DNA of 64,000 nucleotides from Elymus sibiricus (GCA_039707655.1 CM077665.1:85127954-85191953); one strand, 5' to 3'. Counted from the stretch's first letter, positions 14,205 to 27,200 are shown. Program-made: numbers and translations. The notes: generated by a model from the letters alone, not told the origin.

Positions 14205-14709
14205 TTTGACCGAACAACCTTACCTAGTGTTTGACCGCGGGTGCATTAAAATCGCGCCTGGCCCCACCATGACGAGCGTTTTCCGAAAAAGCGCATCCGA
14301 ACAACCTTACCTAGTGTTTGACTGCGGGTGCATTAAAATCGCGCCTGGCCCCACCATGACGAGCGTTTCCCTAAAATGCGCATCCGAACAATCTTACCTA
14401 GTGTTTGACCCCGGGTGCATTAAAATCGCGCCTAGGCCCACCATGACGAGCGTTTCCCGAAAAAGCGCATCCGAACAACCTTACCTAGTGTTTGACCGCG
14501 GGTGCAGTAAAATCGCGCCTGGCCCCACCATGACGAGCGTTTCCCGAAAAAGCGCATCCGAACAACCTTACCTAGTGTTTGACCACGGGTGCATTAAAAT
14601 CGCGCTTGGCCGCACCATGACGAGCGTTTCCCGAAAAAGTGCATCCGAACAACCTTACCTAGTGTTTGACCGCGGGTGCATTAAAATTGCGCCCGACCCC
14701 ACCATGATG
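14205..14709. repeat. Nested 87-bp tandem sub-repeat within the array
   Basis: ATGACGAG falls at 14269, 14356, 14443, 14530, 14617 and 14704, five exact 87-bp steps, with a partial copy before the first. The unit corresponds to the GC-rich core of the 610-bp repeat, so a fragment of the larger unit was amplified again. Because 87 is divisible by three, a 191-codon open frame runs through (14200-14775). I treat it as a by-product. Confidence 0.95.
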
Positions 14710-14744
14710 AGTGTTTCGTGGTTGAAGGTGCGTGTGGTCAAATA

Positions 14745-15000
14745 CTCCCTCCGGTCCTTTTTAGTCTTCATATAAGTTTTGTTCGAAGTCAAAGTATCTT
14801 TACTTTGACAAACATTATAGAAAAAAGTATCAACATTCACAACACCAAATCAATATTGTTAGATTCATTATTGAATGTGGTTTCATAGTATATATATTTA
14901 ATATTATAGATGTATATACTTTTAAATATAAATTTGGTCAAACATTGTAGGGTTTGACTTGACAGAAATTTAATACGTGGAGTAAAAAGGACTGAAGGAG
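14745..15000. mobile_element. Stowaway-type (Tc1/mariner) MITE, 256 bp
   Basis: The element starts CTCCCTCCGGTCCTTTTTA and ends with the near-complement AAAAAGGACTGAAGGAG. It is flanked by TA at 14743-14744 and 15001-15002, the Stowaway target duplication. Sister repeat units give the empty site: they read GGTCAAGTTACCAAAAAAGAC where this unit reads GGTCAAA, the MITE, then TACCAAAGAGAC. It has no coding capacity. The insertion is younger than the array unit it interrupts. Confidence 0.95.
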
Positions 15001-15057
15001 TACCAAAGAGACTTATTACACACTTTTTGCCAAAAAGAAAAATGATGACAATATTTC

Positions 15058-15110
15058 TACATATATACACATTGCTACCTATACATAATACATCTGCGGG
15101 GCACTTCCCG
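15058..15110 (+). promoter_or_regulatory. Putative core promoter of the ankyrin/TPR gene
   Basis: ACATATATACAC at about 15060-15071 is a TATA-like motif about 150 bp upstream of the ATG at 15215, and a TC-rich stretch (TTCTCTCTCC) follows at 15120. The motif lies in the last partial copy of the tandem array. The corresponding site in other units is ACATATACATTGC, and this copy carries a few extra bases that make it more TATA-like. Promoter use is inferred only. Confidence 0.35.
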
Positions 15111-15214
15111 ACTGCGACTGTTCTCTCTCCACAGCGACTGCTCTCTCTTGACTGGAGTCCGAGTCTTGAGTGCTGCTGACCCGCCGTCTTCTCCGGCCGC
15201 TTGCCCGTTCCGCC

Positions 15215-18200
15215 ATGGACAACAGGGAGACGGAGACGGAGACGGAGCCTCGCCACCCGCTCCTGCAGGCCGTTCTCGACGGCGACCTCCGCCTCCTCAA
15301 AGGTACCGTACTGCTAGTAGCCCAGTGCCTCCTATTGCCCCTGCCCCTACCCAACCTTAGGGTTCCTTGCTGATGGTAATTAATTTGGTCCGATCATGTG
15401 ATGTGCCCAGAGATGGCGGGCGTCGTCGCGGCGGACGCCGGCGTCCGGGCGCGCGCGCTGAGTCTGGCGGCCATGGAAGGACGGCTGGACATCTGTAGTT
15501 GTCTCGTCGAGGACCACGGCGTCGACGTCAACCAGCGCACCTTCACAGGTTAATCAATCCGGTTCCCTTTCTCTTCGCCTAAATTCTGCTCCAGTAATCC
15601 CGGGTTGATTTGGTTTTATTGCAGGTGACACTGCTCTGGCCATCTCTGCATCTTATGGGACGCCTGCTATCACGAGATATCTTCTGGATCGTGGTGCTGT
15701 TCCAACTTTGGTTGGTGCCCTGTGGCCACCTCTTCATGCTGCTACAAGCAATGGTATATATCCCCTGTTGCAGCTCCAGCCTCATGAACTTTCATTGCTC
15801 ATGACTACAAATGTTCATATATTTGCCGATGCTGCCATATGTTTTTATTGATTGACATCTATTCACCAAGTTCAGACATATGTGAGTTGGACGGTGGAAC
15901 AAGAAACAGTGAGTTTCTGTACGATCATTTTGAGGAGTGGAGTGTAAAGTAAATTGGTTTCAAATACTCTGCTGCTCATAATTTCCGAGAGAAAAAACAC
16001 TTTGTTGCTCAAGTGTTAATTCTAGTCTTGTTTGCACACAAATCGAGGATTTTTTCTACTGCCTATATTTAGATAGAAAAACAAGGAGAAGTCAAATATA
16101 AACCATATCACATTTGAAAACTTGGTCCTGGACACAATTGGACATGATGATTGGTAACTGGTGGTTATCACATTTGCAAGTGTTTACATTTTTTTTGTTT
16201 TTGCAAAATAAGCTTATCTTGCTGGTTTTTCTACAAACTTCTATTCTAGGACAATGTGAGATAGTGAAAATGCTGCTTTCAACTGGAATTGATGTTGATC
16301 ATTTCGATCCTGAGTACGGGACTGCATTGCATGCTGCCGCTACTAATGGTCAAGATGGCTCGATGAAAATTTTGTTGCAGCATCATGCAGATGTAAGTCA
16401 CCAGACTTTCTTCGTTCTCTTCTTGGCTGTGCAAAAGTAAATCCTGGTTTGTTAAGGCCCTAAGCGACTGTATCTCCAGTTCATAACTATCATGCATTGT
16501 AATTAGAAATGAAATACTGGGGTCTGTTAGTACTTGGGCTCAATCTGAACCAAAAGAGTTTATGTTGGCACAAAGCAAAACATATATAAAAAGTTTGTCG
16601 TTTGACCATAAATAATTCTCCTGAAGTGAAACATGCTCATTTTCTCATAAGTGTTCTAAATGTTTGTCTGATTTTATAATCAAATAAGAAAATGTTTGCT
16701 TTTGTGCGTTGAGAAATTCCAATATGTGTAACACACAATGCGCTTGTTTTATTTCCCCATTACTCCATTTTTTGCAAGTGAATAAATTGATTTTTCTACT
16801 TTCCACAGCCTAATAAGGTTTTCCGTCTTCAAAGTACCCCATTAAGTATGGCCATAATTTCTGAATCGCTGGAATGTGTGAAGCTACTCATTAAGGTCAG
16901 CAATCTTTATCCTTTATGGAGCTTCCTTTAGTGTAGTCTATAGACGCAGCTTCATTGCTTGGCGCATACAGTTTCTGCAGTTGACATCTCAAACACTTAC
17001 TCAAAAGAAACTAAAATTTATTTACACAGGCTGGTGCTGATGTCAATGAAATTGACTATACTGGTGTTACTTACTTGATGGTAGCAGCGGGCAATGGCTT
17101 ACCTGGTATCATGAAGTGCTTACTAGATGCTGGTGCTAACCCAGACATTGATGATGGAGTGAGTCACTGAGTCTTACGTTGTTTTCTCCCCCTCTGCCTT
17201 CATGATCTACTTTTCATGCGTATTCTCTGTTCGTAGTTGGCTGAATGGTTGTCCCTCTGTGGGACATGTTAGGATCTAGGCTCTTGAGAGATTAGGATAA
17301 ATGTGCTCAGCCGCTTCTTTTACATCAACTGTACCCATGCTGCTGGGAATATTTAATTCATGCATGAGGAAACACATTGTTTTGGTAAATCATATTTGTT
17401 ACTACGTGATGCATGGTGTACATAGAACATGAAAAAAGTATTCGTACCCACATGTTTACTGTGTAGTATCAGTGAAGCAGATCACCATGGTAAGGTTTTG
17501 CACCGCCTTGGTCAGCACATATCAGCTGCTGCAGTTCTTCCCAGGTGTTAAACTTACCAATTGCTGCCCAAGGAAGACGGGCATAGGCTTTTCTGCTCCC
17601 CCACCCCCCACCCCCTCGTTTTAAGGAGGAATTCTTAGTAAATCACCATCCTGTACAATTATCTCTTTGCGGAGGCAGCGGAGTACCTTGCAGGACTTTC
17701 ATGAATTTGTTTATTGTCAATCGAGAAATTCTCCAGTTTCTTCATTGCCTGGTCAAATAGACACAAGATGCTGTTTTTTTTCAAAGACTTATTCTTCTAT
17801 GTATGTTGTTGTGTAGATGGCACATTCTTTCTCCATTCTGTTTTGACAAATTAATGCAATATAAAAAAAATTAGTCTGGAATTTGGATTAATATTTTTAC
17901 GGGATTTAACCCTAGCTTTATTGTGGAGAAGTATGGACAAGGCTATTGCATTGTTTGTCCCCGAGTTTTGATTTGCTTAAAGCCCATCTAGCTATTTGGT
18001 TGAAATTGTAGACTTCGAATCATAACTATCAATGTTGAAATGCTCTGCTAGTATAGTGCATCTTGTATTAATGATAATACCATCGCATTTACTCCTGCAG
18101 TTTGGTACAACTCCAATCGAAATTGCCGCCCTCCGAGGCAGAAGGGATATGGTTGAGATGTTATTTCCTTTAACTTCTCCCATTTCAAGATTGCCGGATT

Positions 18201-18253
18201 GGAGTGTTGATGGAATTATTTCTCATGTGAAATCTTTTGGTTTGAAGCCGAGG
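15215..18253 (+). CDS. Exons 1-7 of the ankyrin/TPR gene (ankyrin half)
   Basis: Seven exons code residues 1-289. The start is MDNRETETETEPRHPLLQAV; the ATG at 15215 is the first in this frame, has a CGCC context and opens directly into the first ankyrin-like helix. All donors are GT and all acceptors AG, and the phases match at every junction (exon lengths 88, 138, 129, 143, 87, 129 and 153 nt). Individual ankyrin units map roughly to single exons, as is common in this family. Introns 3 and 6 are the longest here (496 and 942 bp), and I see no clear transposon in them. Confidence 0.9.
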
Positions 18254-21200
18254 GTATGTAGTTCCTTTTATGCTCACTTACAGTTCCATAATATTATGTA
18301 TCATGGCTGGTAGTCTTCCATTCTTCTGTTGCTGTGCTCCTGCGGTCATGATTTCAATTGATATTTATATAATAACAGAAAAATATGCATAAGCACCCCA
18401 TATTTGAGAATGTTTTAATATCATTGTTAGGGTCAGCTAAGATTCTAAGTGAGACTTCTTTTCTGTGTTTGTGCTGTATATATATATATATACACTAGTG
18501 GTCGGCCTATATATACCCCCTGCCCGCGAGCAGAGCAATGCACTGCTCACTTTTTTTGGCCGGCCGTGGGAGAGCTTTGTGGTGCTCTAGCTCACCTCCT
18601 ATGCACATGAGGTGTTCGATGAAATGCCCGAACCACACTTAAGCTTTCTCCTCTCGAAGCTCCTTGTCCAAGCTCCATTTTCCTCAAGATTTGTTTAGGT
18701 TTGGCGGTCCGTCCTGTCCCGTCCCCGTCCTCACCGCCGTCGATCGCCCGCGCCCATCTCGGCGCCGGCACCACCGTGGTTAGCCTCTTCTTCTTATCTT
18801 CTTTCTAAAAGAAAAAAGTTCTTACTTGTATCATTTAGATAGATACTTGTGTAATTTTCTTACTTTTATTATTGTTTGTTATTATATAGTGCCATGGTCA
18901 TGGTATCCGCCCACGTCGGCCCTCGTCCGGTCTATGATTCGGATGTGGTATATATTATCTTTTATAACTATTTGTTTTATTTAGTGTTTATGACAATTAT
19001 GCCGACCAACGTGACATAAATTTTTTTAATCTAGGAGGTATGTGAACCGGAAATTCCAACCGACATAGAAATTCTTGTCGAGAAGTTAAATTTGGTTGAA
19101 AAGAAAACAATTACTTGAAAGAAAAATTACAAAGAGTTGAAGAGGAGAAGATGAAGTTGGAGCTGCATGTTGCCGATGTCGTCGACGATCACAAGATCAA
19201 GATGGATGCAATGCGCTTGAAGATTAGAAAGATTAGAAAATATGCCATTCATACTGAGGCTTGGTATCATTATGCCGTTGGATCAATTGGTACCTTAGTT
19301 GCGGTTATGATCGCATTTGTTGTTGCATTTAAATTTTATAGTTTCAATGTATGTTTTAATTAGATGCTCTAGAGAGCTATATGTTGTTCAATAATGAGAA
19401 CTATGTATGAACGTTATGTATTTATTTTGGTCACTACTGTACTTTGGCTTTAATGTGATGATGAATTTCTATTAATTTGGTCACTTCTCTATTCATGATA
19501 TGCACGCAGATGAACCGGCAATGGATGTACGGTGACCGACGCACCTCCGAGTATATTAAGGGCCTGCATAATTTTCTCGAAGCGGCTGAGGCAAACAAGC
19601 AGAATGGTTTTATGCATTGTCCATGTACTGTCTGTGAGAATACGAAGGCTTTCTCCAACTATAAAACCCTTCACTTCCACCTGCTTCAGAAGGGTTTTAT
19701 GCCACACTATAATGTTTGGACCAAGCACGGAGAAAGAGGGGTTATGATGGAAGACAACGAAGAAGAAGAGGATGACGACAACTACCCGCCCCCTGAATAC
19801 GGTGATGCTGCAATGGGGGAAGCTGAAGATCAAGAGGAACCAGACGATGTGCCCGATGATGATCTTCGTCGGGTCATTGTTGATGCACAGAGAGAATGCG
19901 AAAGTGAAAGGGAGAAGTTGAAGTTCGATCGCATGTTAGAGGATCACAAAAAAGGGTTGTACCTAAATTGCGAAGATGACAACAGAAAGCTCGGTACCAC
20001 ACTCGAATTGCTGCAATGGAAGGCAGACAATGGTGTATCTGACAAGTGATTTAGTTCGCTACTGAAAATAATGAAGAATAAGCTTCCAAAGGATAACGAA
20101 TTGCCCGGCAGTACGTACGAAGCAAAGAAGGTTCTATGCCCTCTAGGATTGGAGGTGCAGAAGATACATGCATGCCCTAATGACTGCATCCTGTACCGCG
20201 GTGCGTACGAGGATTTGAACGCATGCTCGGTATGCGGTGCCTTGCGGTATAAGATCAGAAGAGATGACCCTGGTGATGTTGAGGGCCAGCTCACCGGGAA
20301 GAGGGTTCCTGCCAAGGTGATGTGGTATGCTCCTATAATACCACGGTTGAAACGCCTGTTCAGAAACAAAAAGCATGCCGAGTGGATGCAATGGCACAAA
20401 AAAGACCGTAAGAAAGACGGGAAGTTGAGAGCACCCGCTGACGGGTCGCAGTGGAGAAAGATCGAGAGAAAGTGGAGCGACTTTACAGGTGACCCGAGGA
20501 ACGTATGGTTTGATTTAAGTGCAGATGGCGTTAATCCTTTTGGGGAGCAGAGCAGCAAGCATAGCACATGGCCTGTGACTCTATGTATGTATAACCTTCC
20601 TCCTTGGTTGTGCATGAAGCGGAAGTTCATTATGATGCCAGTGCTCATCCAAGGCCCTAAGCAACCCGGCAATGACATTGATGTGTACCTAAGGCCATTA
20701 GTTGATGAACTTTTACAGCTATGGAATGGAAGAGGTGTACGTGTGTGGGATGAGAACGAACAGGAGGAATTTGACCTAGATGCGTTGTTGTTTGTAACCA
20801 TCAACGATTGGCCTGCTCTCAGTAACCTTTCAGGACAGACAAACAAGGGATACCACGCATGCACACACTATTTAGATGACACCGACAGTATATATTTGGA
20901 CAAATGCAGGAAGAATGTGTACCTGGGGCATCGTCGATTTCTTCCGACCAACCATCAATGTCGAAAGAAAGGAAAGCATTTCAAAGGTGAGGCAGATCAC
21001 CGGAAGAAGCCCGCCCTCCGTACTGGTGATCACATACTTGATATGGTCAATGATTTACAAGTAATATTTGGAAAGGGTCCTGGCGGACTATCTGTTCCGA
21101 CTGACGATGCGGGACGCGCACCCATGTGGAAGAAGAAATCTATATTTTGGGACCTACCCTATTGGAAAGACCTAGAGGTCCGCTCTGCAATCGACGTGAT

Positions 21201-24200
21201 GCACGTGACGAAGAATCTTTGCGTGAACCTGCTAGGCTTCTTGGGAGTATATGGGAAGACAAAAGATACACCGGAGGCACGGGAGGAACAGCAACGTGTG
21301 CATGAAAAAGACGGCATGCATCCAAAGCAGTATGAAGGTCCTGCCAGCTACGCTCTTACCAAAGAAGAGAAGGAAATCTTCTTTGAATGCCTGCTCAGTA
21401 TGAAGGTCCCGTCTGGCTTCTCGTCGAATATAAAGGGAATAATAAATATGGCAGAGAAAAAGTTCCAGAACCTAAAGTCTCATGACTGCCACGTGATTAT
21501 GACGCAACTACTTCCGGTTGCATTGAGGGGGCTTCTACCGGAAAACGTTCGATTAGCCATTGTGAAGCTATGTGCATTCCTCAATGCAATCTCTCAGAAG
21601 GTGATCGATCCAGAAATCCTGCCAAGGTTAAGGAGTGATTTGGTGCAATGTCTTGTTAGTTTCGAGCTGGTGTTCCCACCGTCCTTCTTCAATATCATGA
21701 CGCACGTCCTAGTTCATCTAGTCGACGAGATTGTCGTTCTGGGCCCTGTATTTCTACACAATATGTTCCCCTTTGAGAGGTTCATGGGAGTCTTAAAGAA
21801 ATATGTTCGTAACCGCGCTAGGCCAGAAGCAAGCATTTCCATGGGCCATCAAATAGAGGATGTCATTGGGTTTTGTGTTGACTTCATTCCTGACCTTAAG
21901 AAGATTGGTCTCCCTCAATCACGGTATGAGGGGAGACTGACTGGAAAAGGCACGCTAGGAGCGGACTCAATAATATGTAGGGACGGGCATTTTTGGTCTC
22001 AAGCACACTACACAGTTCTACAGAATTCTACCTTGGTGACCCCGTATGTCGATGAACACAAGAATATTCTGCGCTCCAAACACCCGGAGCAGTGTGACGA
22101 CTGGATTACATATGAACACATCAGGACTTTTGGCAGTTGGTTGCAAACACGTCTCATGGGTGACAACACTGTTTCTGATGAGTTGTACTCGTTGGCCAGG
22201 GGACCATCTTCGACTGTATTGACTTACAAAGGGTACGAGATAAATGGGAATACATTTTACACGATCGCCCAAGATCAAAAGAGCACCAACCAAAACAGCA
22301 GTGTCCGCTTTGATGCGGCAACCAATAGGGGAAAGGACACATATTATGGTTACATAGTGGACATATGGGAACTTGACTATGGACATGATTTCAAGGTCCC
22401 TTTGTTTCAGTGCAAATGGGTCAATCTGTCAGGAGGCGGGGTACAGGAAGACCCACAGTACGGAATGACAACAATGGATCTGAACAATCTTGGGTACACA
22501 GACGAACCATTCGTCCTAGCCAATGATGTGGCGCAGGTTTTCTATGTGAAGGACATGTCTACCAAACCGAGAAAAAGAAAAGATAAGGAAGCGAATACAT
22601 CATACGATGAGCCAAAGCGCCACATAGTTCTTTCAGGAAAAAGAGACATCGTGGGATTGGAGGGCAAGACAGACATGTCTGAAGATTATGAAAAGTTTCA
22701 TGAAATCCCTCCCTTCAAAGTCAAGGCTGACCCAAGCACCCTCTTAAACGATGAAGATTATCCATGGTTACGGCGCAATAAGCAAAGGACACAAGCGAAG
22801 AAAAAGTGAAGACTTTCTCTCCACAACTATATCATTGCAGTTACATGTGAAGAAATGAAATGCCTTTTGTAACAGATGAGTTTTCGTATGAAACCCTAAT
22901 ACTTCGAAAGAGATTGTCCGTTTTGTACACGAAGTGCATCCAGTTTTTGACGTAACCCTCTCAACTCTTTATAACCTTGGGCGGTGAAGGTCGTACCAAT
23001 CAGGAAGAAGCACACGGATCGTGTGTTTCTTTCAAGCGCTTGTGAGTTGTTGGATCAGCACTATAACGACTAGTCCCGGTTCGTGCTAGCAACCGGGACT
23101 AAAGAGGCACACGACCCTATATATAACCCACCTCTCGGACATGTTCGACACTTAGTGTGTGTACTCATTCGGATTCAAATCATTCGGATTCCCTGCATAC
23201 GGTCCAACGGTGCATTTCATATTTCCACCGTTAGGATGTATGCAGGGGAAACCGTGTGTTTTGTTGATCTATCTAGAAATCCTTTAGTTCATCGACCGAA
23301 TACAAATCATTCGGATTCCCTGCATACGGTCCGACGGTGCATTTCATATGCGGGCACTCACGAGCCACCGTCGGGCTGTATGCAGGGGAAACCGTGTGTT
23401 TTGTTGATCTATCAAGAAATCCTTTAGTTCATCGAGCGAATACAAATCATTCGGATTCCCTGCATACGGTCCGACGGTGCATTTCATATGCGGGCACTCA
23501 CGAGCCACCGTCGGGCTGTATGCCGTGTGTTTTGTTGATCTATCTAGAAATCCTTTCATTTTCCGACGGTATATTTCATTTTTCCAACTCCATTTTTACA
23601 AAGACACTTAGAAACAAAAGACAAATAGAAAGGATGATGCTCAATTGTCCGTTTTGTACACGAAGTGCATCCAGTTTTTGCCGTAACCCTCTCAACTTTT
23701 TATAACATGCTATGTGGGTGAAATGATGATACCATGCCAACTTTCAACCTTTTCAGAGTTCATTTGTAGTGCTTTTCAATTTCAGGGTCATTTAGCTCAA
23801 AAAATCAATAAATGCATGAAAAATACCAAATGAAGTTAGAAAGGGTTGAAAATTGATGATGTGGCTTTGAATGGTGCATTTTGAACACACAAAAAGTCTG
23901 GAGTTCAAATAAGTTCAAAAAAATGAAATCCCTTTGTAACAGATGAGTTTTCGCCCGAAACCCTGATACTTCGAAAGAGATTGTCCATTTTGTACACGAA
24001 GTGCATTCAGTTTTTGCCGTAACCCTCTCAACTTTTTATAACATGCTATGTGGGTGAAATGATGATACCATGCCAACTTTCAACCTTTTCAGAGTTCATT
24101 TGTAGTGCTTTTCAATTTCAGGGTCATTTAGCTCAAAAAAATCAGTAAGTGCATGAAAAATACCAAATGAATTCAGAAAGGGTTGAAAATTGATGATGTG

Positions 24201-27200
24201 GCTTTGAATGGTGCATTTTGAACACACAAAAAGTCTGGAGTTCAAATAAGTTCAAAAAAATGAAATCCCTTTGTAACAGATGAGTTTTCGTCCGAAACCC
24301 TGATACTTCGAAGGAGATTGTCCATTTTGTACACGAAGTGCATCCAGTTTTTCCCGTAACCCACTCAACTTTTTAGCACATGCTATGTGGGTGAAATGAT
24401 GATACCATGCCAATTTTCAACCTTTTCAGAGTTCATTTGAAGTGCTTTTTAATTTCTTTCAAAACATCGTGGGAGTGGAGTTCAAAAAAGAATCAACTAA
24501 AAAGCTTTTATAAACCTCTAGTATTTTTGAAACTATAATTATATAAAAATTATGCAACTAAAATTATCAAAGTATTTTTTCTTGAAAACATTAATAGCAA
24601 AAAGAATATAATGATAAAACACATTGGAAATAAATAAAGCAAAAAAAAGCAAAAAACAAAACAAAATAATAGAAATTATGCAACTAAAATTATCAAAGTA
24701 TTTATTTGTTAAAAAGAATGAACTAAAATAACAGAAGAAAAATACTGGAAAAAAATTAAAAAAATAAATAAAGCAAAAAACAAAACAAAAATACTGGAAA
24801 AAATATAAAAAATGCCGCCTACTGGGCCACTCCTAGACCCACAGGCAGAAGGCCCAATAGGCCCACAGGCAGTGACAGATTAGGCCCGCAGGCCTGCAGT
24901 TGAGAGGAGCTCGAGAGGGTATGCGCAGCAGCGCTTATAAACCACACTCGAGCTCTCTCGGCTAGCGAGGTCGGACTAAAAATTTGGCCCCGGGCAGAAC
25001 CACCCTTTGGTCCCAGTTGGTGCCACCAACCGGGACCAATGCCCCCAATTGGTCCCGGTTGGTGGCACCAACCGGGACCAAAGGTCCCTGTTTCCCGCCC
25101 TTTGGGCTGCTGAAAAGAGACCTTCGGTCCCGGTTGGTGGCACCAACCGGGACCAAAGGCGGCATTGGTCCCGGTTGGTGGCACCAACCGGGACCAAAGG
25201 CTCTGGGTATATAAGCCCACACTTAGCGTTTTCCAGTCCCAGTTCATCTTCCCCCCCGACGCCGCGCCGATCTGCACGACGCCGCCAGGCTGCCGGACCG
25301 CGCCCTCGCCGACGTGCTCTCCTCCCCGAGCCCTCGTCGATGCCCTCGCCGACGCGCCCTCGCCGTGCCCGCCGTCCTCGTCCCCGTCGCCGCGCGCCGC
25401 CCCGAGCCTGCCGTCGTCGTCCCCGTCCCCATCGCCGCCCCCGTCGCCGCCCCGTCCCCGTCGCCTCCCCGTCGCCGCGCCGCCCCGTCGCCGCCCCGTC
25501 GCCTCCCCGTCGCCGTCGCCGCCCCCGTCGCCGCCCCGTCCCCGTCGCCTCCCCGTCGCCGCGCCGCCCCGTCGCCGCCCCGTCGCCTCCCCGTCGCCTC
25601 CCCGTCGCCGCCCCGTCGTCTCCCCGTCGCCGCCCCATCGCCGCCCCGTCGCCGCCCCCCAGTGAGCCACCCCTTTCCCATGGTCCCCTGCTCGGATACG
25701 GCGACACGGACACGGCGACACGGGATATGGCATTTTCCAAAAACAGCCCATCGGGGACACGGGACACGGACACGGCGACACGGGACACGGACACGGCGAC
25801 ACGGACACGGCGACACGGGACACGGGACACGGACACGGCGACACGGGATATGGCATTTTCCAATAACGAGAAAGAGATCACCCCCTCCCCGATAACTTCG
25901 ACATGAGGGGGGGTCGATATACATTTTTTTTCCATATATGTATGTCGTTGTCGCTGAGTTAAAGAAAGAAAAATAATGAAAATATGTCATGAGTTAATGA
26001 AAATATATAATATATGTATGTGGCTATGTATGTAAAGATGGATAGCATTTTTTTCCATGTATGTATGTCGTTGTCGATATACCCCCTCCCCGATAACTTC
26101 GACATGAGGGGGGTCGATATACCCCCTCCCCGATAACTTCGACATGAGGGGGGGTCGATATACCCCCCTCCCCGATAACTTCGACATGAGGGGGGGGTCG
26201 ATATACCCCCCTCCCCGATAACTTCGACATGAGGGGGGGTCGATATACCCCCTCCCCGATAACATTTTATTTCTAAGTTACTTAGGTAAAATGTTCACCC
26301 CCCTCTCGATATACCGGGCGAGATGAAGCCGTGGTTTTCTTGAATCCTTTGACACTAGACAACGTGACATATAGAAGGGTAGATGAGATCAGGAAAAATA
26401 TGGACCATTTTCTGCACATCCAGAATGGCGCCATTTTGTTAAATCCCTAAAAGGTTAAGAGAATCCCGGCCCTCTCGCCCTACCCAATAAACTCTCGAGG
26501 CCACCCAAACCCTAGAAGAAAGAGCGTTGTCGATCTCCTACCCCCTCCCGTCCCTACCCGATAAACTCTCGAGGCCACCCAAACCCTAGAAGAAAGAGTG
26601 TTGTCGAGACCACCCCAAACCCTAGAAGTGTTGTCGAGGCCACCCCAAACCGGACGTCGGACATTCATGAGAGAGGCGGTCCGGACGTCGGACGACATTC
26701 ATGTTTGTATATTAATTGCCATGTTGTAATATTTGCAGAAACTATGGATCCAAGAGACTTGGAACAAGAACAGTTGTTGGGGGACATAATCCACGACGGA
26801 CGTGATATCTTGTCGTATCTCAACGACACCGATGGTCTGGAAGGAGAGGATGATGGCTCCGGTGATCGAACAATGGAGGAGGAAGGAAATGATCATGATG
26901 GCTCCGGTGACCGAATGCCGGAGGAAGAAGGAGACCATGATGACGGCTCCGGTGACCGAACGGAGGAGGGAGCTGTTGCAAAGTCCGGCGAGGTATATAT
27001 ATTAATTAAGCCTGTGCTGACTAGCTAATTGATGCATTAATTGTTTTGGTATGTACATATATTAATTAACTCTTCTTTCTTCTTTTATAGCCCTCCAGAT
27101 CGAGCCAAACTTCGGTAACGAGACGAGGCCCGAAGATGAGGTTGCGCAAGGATGAAAGGTTCACGATCACAGCACTCGCGCACGATGGCCATCCGATTGA

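Larger units (their letters stand above)
8690..15095. repeat. Satellite-like tandem array, unit about 600-628 bp
   Basis: The landmark GTTGAGAATT recurs near 8723, 9331, 9930, 10558, 11181, 11805, 12421, 12863 and 14092, with a degenerate site near 13480. Typical spacing is 599-628 bp. One interval is short (about 443 bp) because the copy at 12740 lacks its second half. Each unit has an AT-rich half and a GC-rich half carrying CCCCACC, CGTGGGCACCCC and CATGACGAGCG. Open frames cross units, but their products shift between copies with no conserved reading, so I read the array as non-coding. It lies directly against the promoter of the ankyrin/TPR gene. I do not recognise the family. Confidence 0.9.

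Noticed and set aside
14205..14709. Regular short repeats considered as a CRISPR-like array
   Set aside because: The repeats are contiguous with no unique spacers, and the setting is a plant nuclear genome.
14200..14775. 191-codon frame with a repeated 29-residue unit
   Set aside because: The unit is the 87-bp DNA repeat translated. The frame is open because 87 is divisible by three, and the parent 610-bp units do not keep it.
18254..18492. A possible missing exon 8 between exon 7 and the CACTA element
   Set aside because: No open frame fits here. The matching 102-bp exon with correct phase was found at 31181-31282, beyond the CACTA element.
19944..20864. 306-codon minus-strand frame opposite the transposase
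   Set aside because: It lies opposite the conserved TNP2 core and has no recognisable domain; a shadow frame.
23060..23130. A separate small CACTA terminus (GTCCCGGTTCGTGCTAGCAACCGGGAC)
   Set aside because: There is one palindrome but no CACTA end or target duplication beside it. It is better read as internal sequence of the large element.
24819..25990. Several 190-345-codon frames on both strands rich in Arg, Gly, Pro
   Set aside because: They overlap GC-rich simple repeats, where any frame stays open. The products are low-complexity and mutually overlapping.
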